The notes beneath the pieces were generated by a model that saw only the letters and a list, made by a program, of their open reading frames with translations, did no database searches and had not been told where the DNA came from. Below, piece by piece: positions 23,670 through 35,309 of a stretch of DNA of 64,000 nt (position 1 is its first letter; each line of letters starts with the position of its first letter). Made by a program: the position numbers and the translations under genes. Source of the DNA: Adiantum capillus-veneris (Eukaryota > Streptophyta > Polypodiopsida > Polypodiales > Pteridaceae); contig CM043944.1 in NCBI GenBank assembly GCA_014529385.2, forward strand, positions 52,201,268-52,265,267. The letters are read 5' to 3'.

Positions 23670-24733
23670 TGTTGAAAGGTCAACCTTTCAACACGCTTCC
23701 ACAAAGATTCCATAAAGATTCCTCAAAGATTCTCTAAAGATTCCAAATAAAGATGTTGATGAAGTGATGAAGACAAAGATGGATGTTGTAATGTGAAGAT
23801 ACAAGCTCATGGACATCATCGAATATCCCATTATTATTATTTTGAGCCATTACGACCACTTTTGTAATGTTTACGGGAACTTCATATTTTAAGTCGACAA
23901 TTGTATTTTGGCCAGAGATGCTTGTTGGATGAGCAAAGCCAGCTCACAATGTTGTAATTAAGCTCTATAGAATCCTAGGGACAAATCAGGTCATTTTGGT
24001 CGGATATTAGGTTTTCTAAGGCTTAGTATATAAGCCAAAACCTAAAGCTTTGTAAAGGGACTTCTAATAATCTGATCTTCTATGTCGTTGGGAGACTGGG
24101 AGAGAGTGAGAGAGTGTGTGTGTGTGCTACAGGAGCTACAGTGGTCGGAATCGCAAACGGAGAGCAGCAGTGTGTTGCCCACGAGGAGAGCTACGCGTTG
24201 ATGCTTACATCACGCGCGTTCGTCTGTGTTTCGACAGATTCATCCGCGAGCTACTTTTGGAGTTTCGGTGAGTAACTGTTGTCCGTTTTTGCATTTCAGC
24301 ATATCCACGCGATCAGAGCAAGTAGAGCTACACATTAGGTACTTTAGTTTTTGGAAATGTCGACCTGCAAAAACAGGCCAGATATCCCACGCGTTTTCTG
24401 TACGAAGGGTATTGGGTAGGTTTTTTTGGTCACGGATCTTAGCGAAAGTGGCCTATTGGTGTTGATAGGATATCCCTCAAGTTTCGTAACGTTTCGAGAA
24501 CGTCTAATGGGCTTTTGGCTTGCGGTAGCATCACAGGATACTCTCACATTCACAGAACCGATGGCATGTAGATTTGATATCTCTGTAAGAAGTAGTCATT
24601 AGTCGGTCGAGTAGAGGTTGACACCCTTTGCTTGCTTCCACGCGCCTACGGGTCGAGCTTCGTCCTCAATTGACATTATATGTTAGGTGAGTTCTCGCTA
24701 TGTTGACGTCCGTCGCGACGTATCCGTCCAACA
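23670..24733 (+). repeat. E4 5' LTR (1064 bp)
   Basis: Starts TGTTGAAAGGT-CA-ACCTTTCAACA, an 11-bp inverted repeat at the very edge, and ends CCAACA. A TATA-like string, TATATAAG, is at 24027-24034. The LTR differs from 33178-34230 by scattered changes and small indels, a few percent by eye. Confidence 0.95.
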
Positions 24734-24734
24734 T

Positions 24735-24752
24735 TGGCGCCGCTGCCGGGGA
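24735..24752 (+). other. E4 primer binding site (Asp tRNA type)
   Basis: TGGCGCCGCTGCCGGGGA starts one base after the LTR. It has one difference from the usual TGGCGCCGTTGCCGGGGA. Confidence 0.88.
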
Positions 24753-27700
24753 CAAGGGCCCTAAGTAGGTGACCGAGACTAGTCCTTGAGGATAGAGGTC
24801 CCTCTAGCTTGCCATAGTACTATTTTACATTTAGATAGGATCAGAGGGTGGTGGACTCTCTAGGTCTTAGGAGGAGTCTAGGGAGCGTGTCTCTAGCCTA
24901 GATCTTCCGTCTTAGGTAGTATTAGGTAGTAGTAGGTTGTGGTGTAGAGAGTAGGAGTTGGAGTGGTAGATGTGGTGGTAGGTTGAATTGAGAGTCTGTG
25001 TGAGGCTAGGAAGCAACCAAGACATCAAAATCACCATCTCACATTGATGAGTAGGAGTAGGGTAAGTAGGATATCTTGATTGCTGATCCAGAGTACTTTA
25101 TGCATGTCTTATTTGTTGTTAGGCTCATCAGAGAAGTGGAAAACGCTAAGTAGGAAAGATGGTAATTTGTGTTTGGAAGCTGATTGAAGTCCAAAAGTTT
25201 CTGTGATTATTGCTGAGAGCTCTACAGAGCATAGGGAATACTACTGCCACAAAAAAATTGCACTTTAAGACAGTAGACATCCTGCGCGTAGGATGTCTCC
25301 AGGGCACTTTTGGCAAGGAATTTGGGAAAACTGAGGTTACCAGTGGGTTCAGAGGGTAGGTTTTACCCTAATAACATGTTGACTTGGGTGTTTTTCCCTA
25401 TTTTTGTTGACCAAAAGCCAAAAGGCAGAGTCAGAAAACGTGAAATTTCAGAAAAGACTTAAATTGAGTGATTTTTGCATGTTTTTGCAATTGTGAAGCA
25501 TACTTGCACTTGCTGAGAGCATAATGAAGCATCAGGGACACTTCAGTCTCAAAAAATAAGTAGTAGACATCCTATGCGTAGGATGTCTATAGGGTGATCT
25601 GGGAACTTTTTGGAAAATCTGAGGTTACCAGTGTGTTTAGAAGGTAGGTTCTACCCTATTTTCACATGGAAAGTGGAAATTTGACCAAATTTCGACATAT
25701 AAAAGACAAACGACGAGAATTGCAAGACATCCTACCCAAATTGTGTCCAAGGCCTAATTTTGAGACCAAACCATAGGATGACTCCAAAGGCATGTTCTAA
25801 ATGTTGTATTGAGTGCATGTGATAAATTTCATCTCATTTGGGTCAGTGAAAGGAAGATTGAACAGAGTTTAGCATTTTTGACTGAAAAAGGCAAGAATAG
25901 CTAGTTTTGGGGTCTTTTGACATCCAAACTCAAATCTAAGCATACCAGTGGGTTGCTCAAGACTAGGGGAATCTTTGGTCCAAGTTTGGGTTCATTCTGG
26001 GCAAAAAGACATCCTACGCGTAGGATGTCTACTGCATGATTCTGAGACCAAAATTCTCATGTGACCATACCATGCTATCATATAGCCTTAGATAAGCCTC
26101 CTAGGCAAATTTGGTCCAATTTGGAGTTGATTTGACTTGGGAATTCATCAAAACAAACATCAGACTTTTGGAACAGATTCTTGATCATTTGACCAACCTA
26201 TAGGTGTCAGAATCAAAAAGTAAAAATAGCTGTGAGTTTCGCACATCAAGGGGAAGCTACAGTGCAAGTTTGAGCTGAAACATAGCAAAAAGACATCCTA
26301 CGCGTAGGATGTCTCCAGGGTCATAAAGTGGTCAAAATTCTACTGTAGCCATATAGGGAGGTTCTAAGTGTCTCAAGGATTCCAGAACTTTTTTCAAAAG
26401 TGAATTTGGACCTTGTTTGGCCTATTTACCAAGCAAAGACAAGAATTGTCAGACATCCTACTCTTGGAGTGCACTAGAAGCTTATGCAGCCCAAATCTTG
26501 ACCTATTGGCATCCAAATTCACCTATGCGTAGGATGTCTCCAGCTTGATTTAGGACTCCAAAACAACCTATGAGCACACCACTGTGATCAGCACATCAAG
26601 GAGAAGTTGGGGTGAAAATTTCAAGTCATTCTGAGCAAAATGACATCCTACGCGTAGGATGTCTCAAGGCCATTTTTAGGTCCAAATGAAATTTTGATCA
26701 TACCATTGTGTTGCTAGACTTAAGGGGAGTCTCTGGACCGAATTTTTTTAAAATTCTGAGCATATAGACATCCTACATGTAGGATGTCTCTAGGCCAGTT
26801 TTAGGGTCCAACTGTAGTTTTGACCATACAAGAGTGTTCACAGTGTCACAGAGATCCCAAATCTTCTTTCAAAATTGAATTTGGACTCATTTTGACCATT
26901 CTAAATTGCATTTCACTGTTTTGGCCATAACTTTCACAAACGGTATCGGATCGGAAAAGTTTTTATATCAAAACGTAGCCTAAGAGCGACTCTCTAGATC
27001 TTAGAGCAAAACTTGAACTAATTGTATGCCGATGGTAACCATTTAGTTCAACTTTGAAAAAAACATCGTTTAAGGCCTCAAAATGCATTCGGAAGTCAGG
27101 AGTGTCTAAAACCGATAGTTCGAAAGAATTGTGAGAAAACGGTCACGGTTTTGAAGACTACTAAGTTAGCAGATTGAAATTATCTTTTGGGAAAACCAAT
27201 TGTCACCCGTGGGAAGGTGTAAAAGTTAACTACAGCCTAGTGTAAAATTTGAGCATCCGTACACAAATCTGGTAGAAGTAAGACCATACACAAGGACTCT
27301 TGATTTTGCAACAACAGTCGCAAGTTTTGGAGAACTTTAACACAAGATTTTTGCTAGCAAATCACTGCGACTTGTGCATAATTCTCTTGTGCTAGCTTAA
27401 GTTTGGTTCAGCTAAAAGCAAACTTGAAAGTCACTTCCGAGCTCAAGGAACAAGTGTGGCCGTCAAAGGTACATCAAGAATTTTTGCATTCTTTGTGAAA
27501 AAGTTTGCCAGCTAAATAGAATTTTGCAGATGGTGTGCTAAAGTGAACACAGGTTAGCTCAACTCAAGAATCGCTACGAAGGGAGCAATCGTTGCAGTAT
27601 AGTGGTAAGTTGCATAACTTATCACAGTGCTTCCAATAGATCGAGGCCCGCTAAAAATCTCTAGGAAAATAAAGCAGCCAGACAAGACAGTATCAACCTT

Positions 27701-28034
27701 GGCAAGCAAGGGAGCTAAGAAGTTCAAGAAGTTCAAGCAAAGCCCAGTTCAATAACTCAGAGATTAAGGCATCCCCAAAAGCTGAAGGACCTTAAGCGAA
27801 AAAGACTGACACAAGGGTGCTAATAATTTTTATTAGCATTGAGGCAAGCAATTAGAGCTATCACTGAACAGGTACAACAAGGGAGTCAAGACGAAAGCAA
27901 TGGCGTTTCAAAGGAATTAGACCAGCCGAGACGAAGCTTCAAGTACATCAACAAAAATTACAAGAGAGCAAATTTGGATCTATCTGATTGGATACTACAA
28001 AGGACTGCCATGCTATGAGGATGACAATCGGAAT
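24753..28034 (+). other. E4 5' leader, about 3.3 kb
   Basis: No coding frame is recognised in this stretch. Its main structure is the palindrome array described separately. The remainder is unique-looking AT-rich sequence. Confidence 0.65.
25275..26789. repeat. Array of 24-bp palindromes in the E4 leader
   Basis: The unit is AGACATCCTACG followed by its own reverse complement. Full units lie at 25275-25298, 25565-25588, 26007-26030, 26291-26314, 26641-26664 and 26766-26789. Partial units lie at 25725, 26451 and 26522-26539. Copies 26007 and 26291 are perfect. The unit at 26641 differs only in its first base. The unit at 26766 has centre CATG in place of CGCG and is again perfect. The first two units have one asymmetric centre base each. 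Spacing runs from about 125 to 440 bp, within loosely similar flanking text. Confidence 0.95.
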
Positions 28035-29318
28035 TTGTACATCAAGACAAAGAAAGATACAGAGGAAACTCGGACATCTCAATATGTGGAAGTTGAAATA
28101 GCGAAGAATGTACTACACCCACATCCAAATTTCATGGAAGACTGTCTAGGATCAATTTACATGAGGCACAAAAAATACATCGACAATGAGATAGAAATGT
28201 TGTACAAGGATCAACTTACAAAACTCTACGCATATCCTCCAAGTATTTTTCTGTACAAAGCACAAGATGGAAAACGGAAAATTGGTACCCTCTATGGAGA
28301 CGAAGACGGTTGATACTACAGGGCTGTCACAAGTCATGAAGTTCCTATAGAAAACAATCATTATTTTGCAGCATAAGCATTTGGCTCAAGAGGAGAAGAC
28401 TACATGTATAAAGGTGGTAATGTATACCATCTCGTCATGGGTTTACCTCTAACTACGCACCTGGAAGAATTGACACCTACAGCTGTCACTACACAAATGA
28501 GTGACACACCACATGACACACAACAAGGCACAACACAAGGCACAACATGGAAAGACACGGTACAAGTCTCGTGCACCACACCAGCACAAGACAAAGCACA
28601 AACACACCAAATCGCACAAACAGGGAATACACCGGAAGTATCACCTATGAAGATAGCACAACTTCAAAAAGAACTAGCTCGGTCTCAAGAGCTACTTAAC
28701 AAAGCACAAGAAGTCATATCATCAGGCATTAAACAGATGCCAACATCAGATATGAAACCCTCTCGGATGGGGGGAGTTCAAACTCAACAAAGAGACCCTA
28801 TGTCTTCAAGAGTGGGATTAATAAGTCCAGGTTTACAAGAAGTAGTGTCCTTTTCAGGAGTCCAAGTAGAATTTCAAGAAGCATTGGAAGATGCCGAGCC
28901 GGAGGAGAGACCACTGGAAATTCACAATGCCCAATGTTAAAGGTCAGGTCAAGATGTCATTGTGGTCGAAAAATACGATAGGCACCATGAAATAGCCGAT
29001 GTGAAAAATATGGATGAGTTTAGCAATTGTGGGCAACCTGTAAGTCACATACTTGGACCTAGTCCAAAAGCACCATCAAGGGAAACGGAAAACAAAGATT
29101 CGGTTCAATCTTCACCCTCGGTGCAGAACTCGTCAAAATCAACTCGAAAACATAGCCCTAAGGCTATGCAGAAGCCCCACGTCAAAGACCATATACTGAT
29201 GGAAGAATTAGCATTACAAAGGCTAGAAAGCATGGATAGTGATTTGATCTTGTATGCAAGCAATAATGGAAGCTATTTTCATCTTCTCAAGGACAAGACG
29301 ATGAAGGTAAAGAGATGA
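28035..29318 (+). pseudogene. E4 reading frame, first part (gag-like?)
   Basis: Frame-0 text open in three pieces (28035-28313, 28404-28940, 28962-29318) separated by stop codons, so probably one old frame. It starts with text around HPNFMEDCLGSIYMRHKKY, continues with a Thr/Gln-rich low-complexity part, a likely coiled coil (LQKELARSQELLNKAQEVI), and Ser/Lys-rich text. I recognise no family. Position between leader and zinc knuckle suggests a Gag role by analogy with E5. The true start is unclear because no clean ATG begins the block. Confidence 0.5.
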
Positions 29319-30166
29319 AGCCAGTGGATACACCTAAGTCAGTCGTAATCTACAGGTTCATGCATGCAAAGAAGAGGTCATATATGTATCTAGATACCAC
29401 AAGAAACCATTATCAGCAGTATTATGGAGAGCTGCCTAGTCCAAAGGGTGCACATGTTAAGATAACAACATATTGCGACCAATGTGCCATTGGTCATTTG
29501 GTGAAGGACTGCCCAGCAAAGCTCTACATGGAAAAGAAGAAGCAACAAGCCAAAAGAAAAGTTCAGATAGTGTCAACAAGGGAACGAAAGCAAGAATCCC
29601 CAACGAGATCTTCGAAAAAGAAGCAGATCTTGTCGCAGAGCACAAAAGATAGGCTCAAGACACAGTTTCTTGAAGTCAAGGGTGTCAACGACATTATCAT
29701 AGAGAATCAGGCTTTCAGAAAAGATCAATTGAATCAGCTGATTCAAGATCGTTTAAGGAACCTCAGTGAGGACAAGTCAAAGCATCCACAAGGTGATGAA
29801 GATGAAGCTCGCAGTTCAAGGGTCGAGAGTAAAAGAAGCCAAGATTCTGACCATAGTGAGCCAACACAAGAAGAAGTGGCAGAGGTAACAAAAAATCTTA
29901 GTTCCACGTCACAAGTCGAAGACATGCAAATAGAATCAATGGATGAAGTTGAAAGTCTACCAAATAAATTCTCTACTGTGGACTCTTCGTTGGTGATTGA
30001 ACAAATCAAAGAGTATGAGAAGCTAAAAGAAGATGTAACTGAAGACATAGAATGCACAGGAGAACAGGAAATGACTGAGTCCAAGATGGACTACCAAGGA
30101 CAAGCAATACAGGATATGAATGAATATTTTCGAGAAGAGACTCTACAAAAACCCATGGAACAATAG
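29315..30166 (+). pseudogene. E4 reading frame, second part with variant zinc knuckle
   Basis: 283-codon open stretch, one frame over from the preceding part with a 4-nt overlap (a likely frameshift). A CCHC-type knuckle at 29474-29512 reads CDQCAIGHLVKDC, that is C-x2-C-x3-H-x4-C, one residue shorter than the usual retroelement knuckle. E5 and E2 Gag use the same short spacing. After it the text is basic, then strongly acidic and Ser/Glu-rich. It ends at the TAG after PMEQ. RNA binding is the likely role of the knuckle. Confidence 0.6.
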
Positions 30167-30398
30167 AAACCAAAGGCCACGGCGACCATTGTATTAGAAG
30201 AAGAGAGTCAACCTCAACATCCTGCTCCACAAGCTTCAAAACATTTCCAAGAAGAAAAGTCACCATTGAATGACCTTCAAATGCTAGAAGAAGTAAATAG
30301 TGACAGAGAGCTTCTAAAATCAAGAATCAAGGCGTCACAGTCAGAAACTAGCAAACAATGAACACCAACAAGCAGCTACAGCAGAAGATAGTAAGCAC

Positions 30399-30749
30399 TT
30401 GGGACATGCTACAACCAGTCAAATGACAAAGAAGTTCAACATACAAGTGGATGACAAAGCCTTCAAGGCACAAAAGTCTAAGAAAAGTACCGAAAGCAAC
30501 GAGGACATCAGTTACTTGGCAGCCAACAAGAAGATTAAATTCTCGTTGGATGTGCATGAGAAACTAAAATTCAACTTTACAGCAGAGATAGATTGCACTG
30601 CCACAACTAATGTCATGTCTTATGGGTTGTGGTTACTTCTAGGTAAGCCAGAATTGTATGAAATTCAGGTACAGGTTCCTATATCACATAGAATAGCTGT
30701 CACAAGTTTAGGGATTGCAGAAGCTACCCTTAAACTACGGCAAAGGTAA
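30399..30749 (+). pseudogene. E4 degenerate protease-like remnant
   Basis: The segment EIDCTATTNVMSYGLWLLLGK near 30588-30645 lines up with LLDTGAKHNLLSYGVWCQLGK behind the E5 integrase. The catalytic Asp-Thr-Gly is replaced by Asp-Cys-Thr. The match is to the second, C-terminal retropepsin-like domain of family A and not to the first. The frame is closed soon after. Confidence 0.5.
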
Positions 30750-31036
30750 TCAAAGACAAATTCCTAGTGGTGGATTCCTCCAAAATGAGTACACATTTGA
30801 TTTTGTCCAAGCACTAGGCAAAAACATTGGCAGAAGAACCTGAATTTTCAACAATGGTCATCACGACTAGCTCTCAAGAAATCCATCCTACTACTACTCC
30901 AAGATTATTGGCTTCCGACAAAGGCAAAGCCAAAATGAGCCCACAAATGTCCTACCAACAGAAGTAGACCCTTAAATTAGAGTCTTCAATCCAACCCAGA
31001 AAAGTTCAAGATAGAGCTTCTATATCAACTGACCAC

Positions 31037-31897
31037 ATGCTTCCACATGAAAGGCAGATTCCAAAGAAAACCTTTCAACCGAAATACCCTACACTACGAG
31101 ATCACCGCCGCCAAAGGTTTTCAACGATCTACATTAAAGTTGAAGAAATTAAGGTCAAGGACCCAATATGGGTAAATGATCCTAGCCAATTGACGAAAGG
31201 TAAACACATGGGATGGATAGCCTCCCACTATAGCTTAGAAGAGCAAGGCTATTATGAGGGTCAAAAGAAACTTTGGTTACCAAAACCACAGACCTCAGCT
31301 TATGTGGTGGAAAGCAACAAAAGCTCATATTTATATCGCCAAAGGAGACCAACTAACAAGGCTCGCCAAAGGGATGCAGGAAATTTCAAATCCAACTGGC
31401 CTTCATACCAACATAGGACTTCATCGATAAATAATCCCAAAAATGGCACTCTTGTACATCTCAATACAACATCAAAAACATCATGGGAAGTGCCATCTAC
31501 AATTCTTCAAGCACAAGGTTACTATCAAGGAAATCGGAGAATCTGGCTACCAAAGATGCCAGGTAAACATTCTTCAAGAAAACGACTTCAGCTTGAAAAT
31601 AATCGCAATTTCACGGAAGGAAAAATCAAGGACAATGTCACACTCAAGGAAAAGGATATCTACAAAGACACGCTAATCACACGATGCAGATACAAATGGG
31701 TGCCAAAACAACGACACATAACGAAGAAGATTGAAGTCATCTCTAGATCTCAAGAAATGTCAAGACATGATAGACAAAGTGTTATGAAGAATGGAGTGAG
31801 CCAATCTTCTCAACCAAGGGACCAACAACAACAAAAAGAAATTTTGACAACCAAGGTCACCCAGGTATGGCAAAAGAAACCAATATTACCAGTATAG
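31037..31897 (+). CDS. E4 tail ORF with Trp/Tyr-rich repeats
   Basis: 286-codon open frame containing at least two clear copies of the tail repeat: MGWIASHYSLEEQGYYEGQ then KLWLPK (about 31207-31284), and SWEVPSTILQAQGYYQGNR then IWLPK (about 31480-31557). A half copy, RYKWVPKQR, is near 31690. The consensus W-x-P-x2-[IL]-L-x-x-Q-G-Y-Y-x-G-x-x-x-[IL]-W-[LVI]-P-K is also present in the E5 and E2 tails. The protein is basic and Gln/Ser/Lys-rich. I know of no function. It stays open while the rest of E4's frame is broken. Confidence 0.6.
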   Translation: MLPHERQIPKKTFQPKYPTLRDHRRQRFSTIYIKVEEIKVKDPIWVNDPSQLTKGKHMGWIASHYSLEEQGYYEGQKKLWLPKPQTSAYVVESNKSSYLYRQRRPTNKARQRDAGNFKSNWPSYQHRTSSINNPKNGTLVHLNTTSKTSWEVPSTILQAQGYYQGNRRIWLPKMPGKHSSRKRLQLENNRNFTEGKIKDNVTLKEKDIYKDTLITRCRYKWVPKQRHITKKIEVISRSQEMSRHDRQSVMKNGVSQSSQPRDQQQQKEILTTKVTQVWQKKPILPV

Positions 31898-33177
31898 TCC
31901 TTTACAAATCCTCTCTTCGACGATGGGAGTTTTGAATTTCAAAACCTATTCTTGGTCGAAAGCTCCAGAGAGTAAGTCAAGTCGCCATAAAAATCATGGC
32001 ATAAGAGTCAAGAGTCGGGCAGCTGAGCCACTAAATGAGCAAGCGTCAGACCAAGCTTCATGTCTTAATATTTTTTGTGGTCTATGAGTCTAGATATTTA
32101 GATTGTAGCTCAAGCTGGAAGAGTTGACCATATTGTAAAATGGGGTCGCTCATGCTGGATAGGTGAGCATAAGAGTCGAAGTCTACTATTTTAAATGGTG
32201 GAGTGGCAGAGTAGTCCAGAAAACACTCATGCACATGAACACAATGAGGAGAGTGGAAAAAACCTCATCGACAAAAACCCTTCTTGTGAGTAACGGCAGC
32301 TCTTGCAATCAAATATATTTTTGCTTCTCTAGCTACGTTCACTCCTGGAAACACCCATTCAAACTCTTCTTGCCTCGCATATTGTTTCCCATGCATCTAT
32401 CTGTGCAAGCATATATAATGTCCCATCATTGGACATTTGCATTTGACACGATTTGTGTTCCACCCATGCACTTACACAACAAAATGAGGCTGACGAAGCG
32501 GTAACAGGTTTCATAAGCATTTGCTCAACAACAACGACTCTGACTTCAAGCTACTAACACTTATCCAATGTATATCAAGTCAATAATGGTAGCCATTCGG
32601 CCATAAGTACTTTAGCTCAACAAAACCCGGTTACATCCAACATAAGTACATATAGCCTAACATTTAATGGTGACTAAAGGTATTTTTTTCCCCACTGGGT
32701 TTTTCCCTTTAGTCTTATCCAGATATCCAAGACCTTCATTTTGTAATATATGCCACATTTTATTTTTCTTATTAAAACACAAAAAAGCAGACCAATGACA
32801 TCCCCAAACAACTACATGCTCATCAACTAGAAAATCAAAGGGGAGCGGCCCAGAAAAAATTCAAAAAGGCTTCAAATTTACAGGTACACATACAGGATGA
32901 CACCCAAAGAACAAGCAATATAGAGCTGCCACGGTAAAGACTTGCTGCAACAACAAACCTCACTCAACCTATTCACGCTACAACAACCAATCGGAGGGGG
33001 AGAGCTATGGATTCAACTACACTACATGTACAAGAAAAAGGTAACTCTACAACATACAAAGCATCTGGTAGAAGCAACTGCAATAACAAAAGATTCAACC
33101 AACATCAAAACATGAAGCACTCGCCAATTGCAGACATAGGGTCTTGTCGGGGACGACAAGACTTCGGAGGGGGAGAG
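31898..33177 (+). other. E4 3' non-coding region with two polypurine tracts
   Basis: CGGAGGGGGAGAG occurs next to the LTR (33165-33177) and again 173 bp upstream (32992-33004). No conserved ORF is seen. Confidence 0.7.
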
Positions 33178-34230
33178 TGTTGAAAGGTCAACCTTTCAAC
33201 AACGCTTCCAAAAAGATTTCTCAAAGATTCTCTAAAGATTTAAAATAAAGATGCTGATGAAGTGATGAAGACAAAGATGGATGCTGTAATGTGAAGATAC
33301 AAGCTCATGGACATCATCGAATATTCCGTTATTATTATTTTGAGCCATTACGGCCACTTTTGTAATGTTTACGGGAACTTCATATTTTAAGTCCACAATT
33401 TTATTTTGGCCAGAGATGCTTGTTGGATGAGCAAAGCCAACTCAGAGTGTTGTAATCAAGCTCTATAGAAGCCTAGGGACAAATCAGGTCATTTTGGTCG
33501 GACATTAGGTTTTCTAAGGCTTAGTATATAAGCCAAAACCTAAAGCTTTGTAAAGGGACTTCTAATAATCTGATCTTCTGTGTCGTTGGGAGACTGCGAG
33601 AGAGTGAGAGAGAGTGTGTGTGTGCTACAGGAGCTACGGTGGTCAGAATCGCAAACAGAGAGCAGCAGTGTGTTGCCCACGAGGAGAGCTACGCGTTGAT
33701 GCTTACATCACGCGCGTTCGTCTGTGTTTTAGCAAATTCACCCGCGAGCTACTTTTGGAGTTTCGGTGAGTAACTATTGTCCGTTTTTGCATTTCAGCAT
33801 ATCCACGCGATCAGAGCGAGTAGAGCTACACATTAGGCACTTAGTTTTTGGAAATGTCGACCTACAAAAACCGGCCAGACATCTTACGCGTTTTCTGTAC
33901 GGAGGGTATTGGGTAGGTTTTTTTGGTCACGGATCTTAGGGAGAGTGGTCTATTGGTGTTGATAGGATATCCCTCAAGTTTCGTAACGTTTCGAGAACGT
34001 CTAATGGGCTTTTGGCTTGTGGTAGCATCATAGGAGACTCTCACATTCACAGAACCGATGGCATGTAGATTTGATATCTCTGTAAGAAGTAGTCATTAGT
34101 CGGTCGAGTAGAGGTTGACACCCTTTGCTTGCTTCCACGCGCCTGCGGGTCGAGCTTCGTCCTCAGTTGACATTATATGTTAGGTGAGTTCTCACTATGC
34201 TGACGTCCGTCGCAACGTATCCGTCCAACA
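33178..34230 (+). repeat. E4 3' LTR (1053 bp)
   Basis: Matches 23670-24733, with the same edge hairpin and TATATAAG at 33525-33532. It ends CCAACA, followed by CTTGT. Confidence 0.95.
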
Positions 34231-35309
34231 CTTGTGCACAATGGATGTGGGCCTTATTTTTCTTTAACCAGTCCATCCCTACTATCCCATCAAAGAATCC
34301 TAAGGGTAGGGTTCGAAATTGGGCAGAGGTTGGGTGTCCCCCTAAATCAAAGTCGATTTTTCCTGCAAAATGTTGAGACACTACTTGCTTGCCATTTGCT
34401 AACTCTACAACTAGCTTGCTTGTTGGATACTTATCTAGCTTAAGCTTCCTGATGCATCTGGGTGAAAGAAATGAAAGAGTGCTACCACAATCTATAAGGA
34501 ATTTTACTTGTTCACCTCTGAGAGATCCTGGCGTATGAATGACTACGTATTGCTCGCAACCATTGGGCTTGTCAATTGCGGCATGCAAGGTTTCTCTCTC
34601 CATTGCTTCGTCTCCCACAGTTGGTTGTACCACTGCGGCATTAACTCTGGCGGTAGCTCCACTCACTCGCCCTCTTTTCATCCTTCCACATCCTCCTCTT
34701 CCATTAGGTTGGCCACGCCCATGGGCATTCAAGGGTATGGCATTAGCGCTGGTTGCCTGAGTGTTATTGGGACACTTGGATCTGTAATGCCCAAACTCGC
34801 CACAACCGTAGCATCGAACATCTGGGAACTCCATGGTTGTGGTGGTAGCCACAATAGGGTGGCTGGTCATATGCTTTGTTGGTGGGTGGTTTGTTATTCC
34901 AAACATTTTTCCTTGCCCTCTTTGCCAAATGCTTCCTCCTATTCTGATTAACTTTTTGTACTTCAAGAGCTAAAGGTTTGGCCCTCAACAAAGCATCTTG
35001 TAGTGTTGTCGGCCTGAGAGCTTCAAATCGAGTATTCAAAGGGTCAATTAGCCCTTGGCAGAACCTTGCTACCTGTTGTTCCAAAGTCATCTTAGGAGCA
35101 TATCTCCGAAGAGTGAACTTCTCATAATATTCTTCGACAGATGAAGTCAATTGCCGAAGTGAAAAAAACTCGTTCATCTTCAAGGTTTTATAGGCGGGTG
35201 GTAAGTAACATCTCATTACAGCAGCTTTGATGTCTTCCCAGGATTGGGAAGATCCTTTAATATCCAAGTCCCTGCAATGTTTCTTCCACCATATCTTGGC
35301 ATCTCCAGA
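34231..35309 (-). pseudogene. E3 gag (capsid, zinc knuckle) and protease part
   Basis: Continues the E3 gag begun at 49167 after the E5 insertion. The retrotransposon capsid domain is seen (AKIWWKKHCRDL, RYAPKMTLEQQVARFCQGL) at about 35300-35000. A frameshift near 34800-34960 is followed by a normal knuckle, CYGCGEFGHYRSKC (C-x2-C-x4-H-x4-C), and a Gly/Arg-rich linker. Then comes a retropepsin with FLIDCGSTLSFLSP, in which the usual Ser/Thr of the Asp-Ser-Gly motif is Cys, and the flap-like FFDGIVGMDWL. The open frame below 34231 is E4 LTR sequence and not part of the protein. Confidence 0.88.

Larger units (their letters stand above)
23670..34230 (+). mobile_element. E4: non-autonomous LTR element without RT or integrase, inserted in E3
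   Basis: A 10.56-kb unit with LTRs of 1064 and 1053 bp and a 5-bp duplication of E3 sequence, CTTGT (23665-23669 and 34231-34235). The primer site TGGCGCCGCTGCCGGGGA follows the left LTR, and a polypurine tract precedes the right LTR. Between them lie a 3-kb leader with a palindrome array (25275-26789) and a decayed reading frame (about 28000-31897). That frame carries a zinc knuckle, a protease-like remnant and Trp/Tyr-rich repeats, but no RT, RNase H or integrase. It must have moved using another element's enzymes. Family A is a candidate because of the shared primer type and shared tail. Confidence 0.92.

Noticed and set aside
25275-26789. CRISPR array
   Set aside because: Spacing is irregular and far too long, the repeats are palindromes in a eukaryotic element leader, and no cas genes are present.
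32163-32504. 113-codon frame in the E4 3' region
   Set aside because: It starts at GTG and has no repeat motif, no counterpart and no recognisable domain.
34163-34230. C-terminal extension of the E3 protease frame
   Set aside because: These bases belong to the E4 LTR. The frame is chimeric by insertion.
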